From an uncultured Acidimicrobiaceae bacterium (GTDB taxonomy: Bacteria; Actinomycetota; Acidimicrobiia; Acidimicrobiales; Microtrichaceae), in assembly GCA_937868025.1 (NCBI GenBank), contig CALMLJ010000134.1, positions 1-9,869 on the forward strand: a stretch of 9,869 bases of DNA, given 5' to 3'. Shown in pieces: positions 7,399 to 9,869 of the stretch. A program made the position numbers and the translations under genes. Position 1 is the first letter of the stretch; each line of letters begins with the position of its first letter. The notes under the pieces were generated by a model that saw nothing but the letters and a program-made list of their open reading frames with translations, did no database searches and had not been told where the DNA came from.

Positions 7399-7403
7399 AC
7401 GCC

Positions 7404-8438
7404 ATGACCGAATCCACCCGAACGATGCGAGCGATCGTCCAGCGCTCCTACGCCGCCACCGACGCGTGGCAGCTCGGCGAGCTCCCCGATCCGGTCCCGG
7501 GCGACGGTGAGGTTCTGATCGCCGTCCACGCAGCGGGCCTCGACCGCGGCACCTGGCACCTCATGGTCGGTCTGCCCCGAGCGGCGCGCCTGGCGTTCGG
7601 GCTCCGGCATCCCCGCAACCCGGTGCCGGGCCTCGACCTCGCCGGACGGGTCGTGGAAGTCGGCACCGGCGTGACGCGGTTCAAGGTGGGCGACGAGGTG
7701 CTCGGCATCGGCGCGGGATCGTTCGCCGAGTTCGCCGTCGCCAAGGAGTCCAAGCTCTCGCACAAGCCCGCCGGGCTTCCGTTCGAGTCGGCGGCTGTCG
7801 TCGCGGTGTCGGGCCTGACGGCGATCCAGGCGCTCGACCTGGGCCGCGTCGACTCGGGCTCGCGGGTGCTGATCACCGGTGCGTCGGGCGGCGTCGGCTC
7901 CTACGCCGTGCAGATCGCTGCGGCCCGTGGCGCTCGCGTCACCGCGGTGTGCAGCACGTCGAAGGTCGAGCTGGTCCGGTCGCTGGGAGCGACCGACGTC
8001 ATCGACTACTCGGCGCAGGACGTGACCACCACCGACGGGCGGTTCGACGTCGTCCTCGACATCGCCGGCGGCCAGCCGCTGTCCCGGCTCCGCCGCCTCA
8101 TCGACGGGCGGGGCACGCTCGTCGTCGTGGGCGCCGAGGACAACGGCAACCTGATCGGCATGCGACGCCAACTGCTCGCCGTCCTCACGTCGCCGTTCGT
8201 GCGCCAACGCCTCCGCATGATGGTCAGCAAGGAGAACTCGGCCGATCTCGAACGCCTCGTCGAGCTGATCGAACGCGGCGACCTGACGCCCAGCGTCGGT
8301 CACACGGTGCCGCTCGAGCAGGCGGCCGACGCGATGGCGCTCCTCGTGGGGGGCGAGGCTCGGGGAAAGATCGCGATCGTCGTGCAACCGGTGTCGGAGC
8401 CGACCCCACCGGCGGAGGTCAGCTCCAGAGTGGTGTGA
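7404..8438 (+). CDS. Zinc-independent NAD(P)-dependent medium-chain dehydrogenase/reductase (quinone oxidoreductase-like)
   Basis: 344 aa, normal for the MDR superfamily. The GroES-like N-terminal part contains PGDGEVLIAVHAAGLDRGTWH (32-52) and VPGLDLAGRVVEVGTGVTRFKVGDEVLG (74-101). The Rossmann part carries the dinucleotide-binding loop GASGGVGSYAVQIA (159-172), preceded by SGLTAIQAL, as in quinone oxidoreductase and reticulon-4-interacting-protein-like members. The usual catalytic zinc cysteine after AAG is absent (AAGLD) and there is no cysteine-rich structural zinc loop, so it should act without zinc as an NAD(P)H-dependent reductase of quinones, enones or similar compounds in the cytoplasm. 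The true substrate is unknown. A Pro/Ser-rich tail (331-344) extends past the fold. It is divergent from the TetR gene and probably controlled by it through the tandem operator. Its 3' end overlaps the convergent GGDEF-EAL gene by 20 bp. Confidence 0.93.
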   Translation: MTESTRTMRAIVQRSYAATDAWQLGELPDPVPGDGEVLIAVHAAGLDRGTWHLMVGLPRAARLAFGLRHPRNPVPGLDLAGRVVEVGTGVTRFKVGDEVLGIGAGSFAEFAVAKESKLSHKPAGLPFESAAVVAVSGLTAIQALDLGRVDSGSRVLITGASGGVGSYAVQIAAARGARVTAVCSTSKVELVRSLGATDVIDYSAQDVTTTDGRFDVVLDIAGGQPLSRLRRLIDGRGTLVVVGAEDNGNLIGMRRQLLAVLTSPFVRQRLRMMVSKENSADLERLVELIERGDLTPSVGHTVPLEQAADAMALLVGGEARGKIAIVVQPVSEPTPPAEVSSRVV

Positions 8439-9869
8439 TCGCCGTCGCCGTGGTCGGGATCGACGACCACGCCGGGGACGGTAGCGCCAGCCCGAACCCC
8501 TGAGCGACGTCGCAGCCCATGTCGGCGAGCAGCTCGTACTGCTCGACCGTCTCGACCCCCTCGGCGATCACACGGCACCCGACGGCGTGGGCGAGGTCGA
8601 CGATCGCTCCGACGAGTCGGCCGCTCCCGTCGGGCTGATCCAGTTCCGCGACGAAGCTGCGATCGATCTTGACCACGTCGACCTCGAGTCGGCGGAGGTA
8701 CGAGAGCGACGAGTACCCGGTGCCGAAGTCGTCGATCGCGATCTGCGTGCCCATCATCTTGAGCGCGGCGATGGAGGTCGCGGCGAGGTCGGCGTCGGCC
8801 ATGATCGCGCTCTCGGTGATCTCGAGGCCGAGCCGATGCGGTGCGATGCCACTCGTCTCGACGAGCTGCCGGACCGTGGCGAGGAACCGGGGTGCCATGA
8901 GCTGCACCACCGAGACGTTGACCCACATCGTGAAGGGCACGTCGTCAGCGAGGTCGGCGGTCCACGCCCGGAGTTGGCCGACGGCCTTGCGGAGGGCCCA
9001 CTCTCCGAGCGTCGTGATGAGGCCGGTCTCCTCGGCGACGGGGATGAAGTCGGCCGGCGAGATGAAGCCGCGCGTGGGGTGGTTCCATCGCATCAGCGCC
9101 TCGACGCCGTTCACCCGGCGGGAATCGATGCAGACCTCGGGCTGGTAGTGGAGCGTGAACTCGTCGGAACGGATCGCCTGGTTGAGGGCGTGCTCGATCT
9201 CGAGTCGCTCGACGACCTGTGCCGCGATCTCGCCGTCGAAGGTCTTGACGCGATTCCGGCCGGCGTCCTTCGCGTTGTACATGGCGGCGTCGGCGTTGCG
9301 GAGCAGGGTGTCGGGCGCCGTGCCGTCTCCCGGCCGTCCGAAGGCGATTCCGATGCTGACGGTCATCACCACGTCGCGTTCGCCGAGCGGCAGCGGGCGC
9401 TGGAACGCTGCGCCGATCCGGTCGGCGACGGCCAGACCTTCCTGCTCCGACGACAGGCCGGGGCAGAGCACCGTGAACTCGTCGCCGCCGAACCGGGCGA
9501 TGGTGTCGGCCGCTCCGAGGCAGGACCGGAGACGGTCGGCGACCGCGACCAGCAGCGCGTCACCGACCCCGTGGCCGAGTGCGTCGTTGATCACCTTGAA
9601 GCGATCGAGGTCGAGGAACAGGACCGCCAGTGGCCGGTCGCCGTCGTTGGTGAGAGCGAGCTCGAGGTGGTGCAGGAAGTGCGACCGGTTGGGCAGGCCC
9701 GTCAGGGAGTCATGGGTCGCCTGGTGGCTGAGCAACGCCTCCGCGTGCGCCCGTTCGATCGCCAACGCCGCGATGGCGGTGCACGAGTCGATCAGCCGCA
9801 CGGCGTCGGGTCGTGGGGGCTCCTGGTCCGGTTGGAAGACCGCGATCGTCCCCGACGCCTCGGGTTCGG
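8419..9869 (-). CDS. GAF(partial)-GGDEF-EAL cyclic-di-GMP signalling protein, 5' end outside the window
   Basis: The frame is open through the right edge, so the gene is cut off. Numbering is from the in-frame GTG at 9801, which is probably internal. The residues before and after it (SGTIAVFQPDQ, then VRLIDSCTAIAALAIERAHA) look like the last strand and helix of a GAF domain. GGDEF domain, about 27-190: HDSLTGLPNR, LFLDLDRFKVINDALGHGVGD and intact RFGGDEF (103-109), so diguanylate cyclase activity is possible. The allosteric I-site RxxD reads GAAD (96-99), lacking its arginine. EAL domain, about 200-450: EAL (234-236), WVNVSV, LEITES, IDDFGTGYSSL (356-366), KIDRSFV (378-384), AEGVET (413-418) and QGF, so all main metal-binding and catalytic phosphodiesterase residues are present. 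It may therefore be bifunctional, with the missing N-terminus sensing the signal. The stop lies 20 bp inside the convergent dehydrogenase gene. Confidence 0.95.
   Translation of the reverse strand, partial: EPEASGTIAVFQPDQEPPRPDAVRLIDSCTAIAALAIERAHAEALLSHQATHDSLTGLPNRSHFLHHLELALTNDGDRPLAVLFLDLDRFKVINDALGHGVGDALLVAVADRLRSCLGAADTIARFGGDEFTVLCPGLSSEQEGLAVADRIGAAFQRPLPLGERDVVMTVSIGIAFGRPGDGTAPDTLLRNADAAMYNAKDAGRNRVKTFDGEIAAQVVERLEIEHALNQAIRSDEFTLHYQPEVCIDSRRVNGVEALMRWNHPTRGFISPADFIPVAEETGLITTLGEWALRKAVGQLRAWTADLADDVPFTMWVNVSVVQLMAPRFLATVRQLVETSGIAPHRLGLEITESAIMADADLAATSIAALKMMGTQIAIDDFGTGYSSLSYLRRLEVDVVKIDRSFVAELDQPDGSGRLVGAIVDLAHAVGCRVIAEGVETVEQYELLADMGCDVAQGFGLALPSPAWSSIPTTATAITPLWS

Noticed and set aside
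6582..7403. Upstream extension of the reductase frame by 274 codons
   Set aside because: It runs antisense through the TetR gene, while the ATG at 7404 has a perfectly placed GGAGG and begins a standard MDR N-terminus.
1..9869. CRISPR array, tRNA, rRNA or complete insertion sequence
   Set aside because: No regularly spaced repeats, cloverleaf, rRNA-like or transposase-like sequence was seen anywhere in the window.

Overview
The window is very GC-rich and densely coding, with GTG and TTG starts alongside ATG and short or overlapping gene junctions. Together with a cell-wall sorting signal of the LAXTG type on a secreted protein, this points to a high-GC Gram-positive actinobacterium. An Acidimicrobiia-like lineage (Ilumatobacter relatives) is my guess from the style of the Thr-rich surface protein. 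No rRNA, tRNA or other taxonomic marker is present, so the lineage is inference.

Layout, left to right. Positions 1-252 hold no gene I can support; they contain a 23-bp unit repeated twice in tandem (27-78). Then comes a minus-strand cluster, listed here in transcription order. A large secreted, wall-anchored beta-helix protein (6531 to 3634) comes first. It is followed after 61 bp by a putative lipoprotein (3572 to 2376), which overlaps by 4 bp a membrane protein of unknown function (2379 to 1633). That is followed after 12 bp by a CpaF/TadA-type secretion ATPase (1620 to 253). The last three are almost certainly one operon. Whether the beta-helix gene shares the transcript is open. No TadB/TadC platform, pilin or prepilin peptidase gene is visible.

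Upstream of the beta-helix gene lies a TetR-family repressor gene (7343 to 6669, minus). It is divergent from a zinc-independent medium-chain dehydrogenase/reductase gene (7404-8438, plus). Their 60-bp shared promoter region is unusually AT-rich for this DNA. It carries two tandem copies of a 14-bp sequence, each with a 9-bp palindromic core, which is a good candidate operator for the repressor controlling both genes.

The right end is occupied by a minus-strand cyclic-di-GMP enzyme with GGDEF and EAL domains. It runs off the window at 9869, and the residues before its GGDEF domain look like the end of a GAF sensor domain. It converges on the dehydrogenase gene and overlaps it by 20 bp.

I do not see a clearly new system. 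The most unusual context is the CpaF-type ATPase co-transcribed with a lipoprotein and a PH-like membrane protein instead of the normal Tad pilus partners. The best-supported specific observations are the LAFTG-anchored beta-helix protein, the tandem operator, and the loss of the inhibitory-site arginine in the GGDEF domain.
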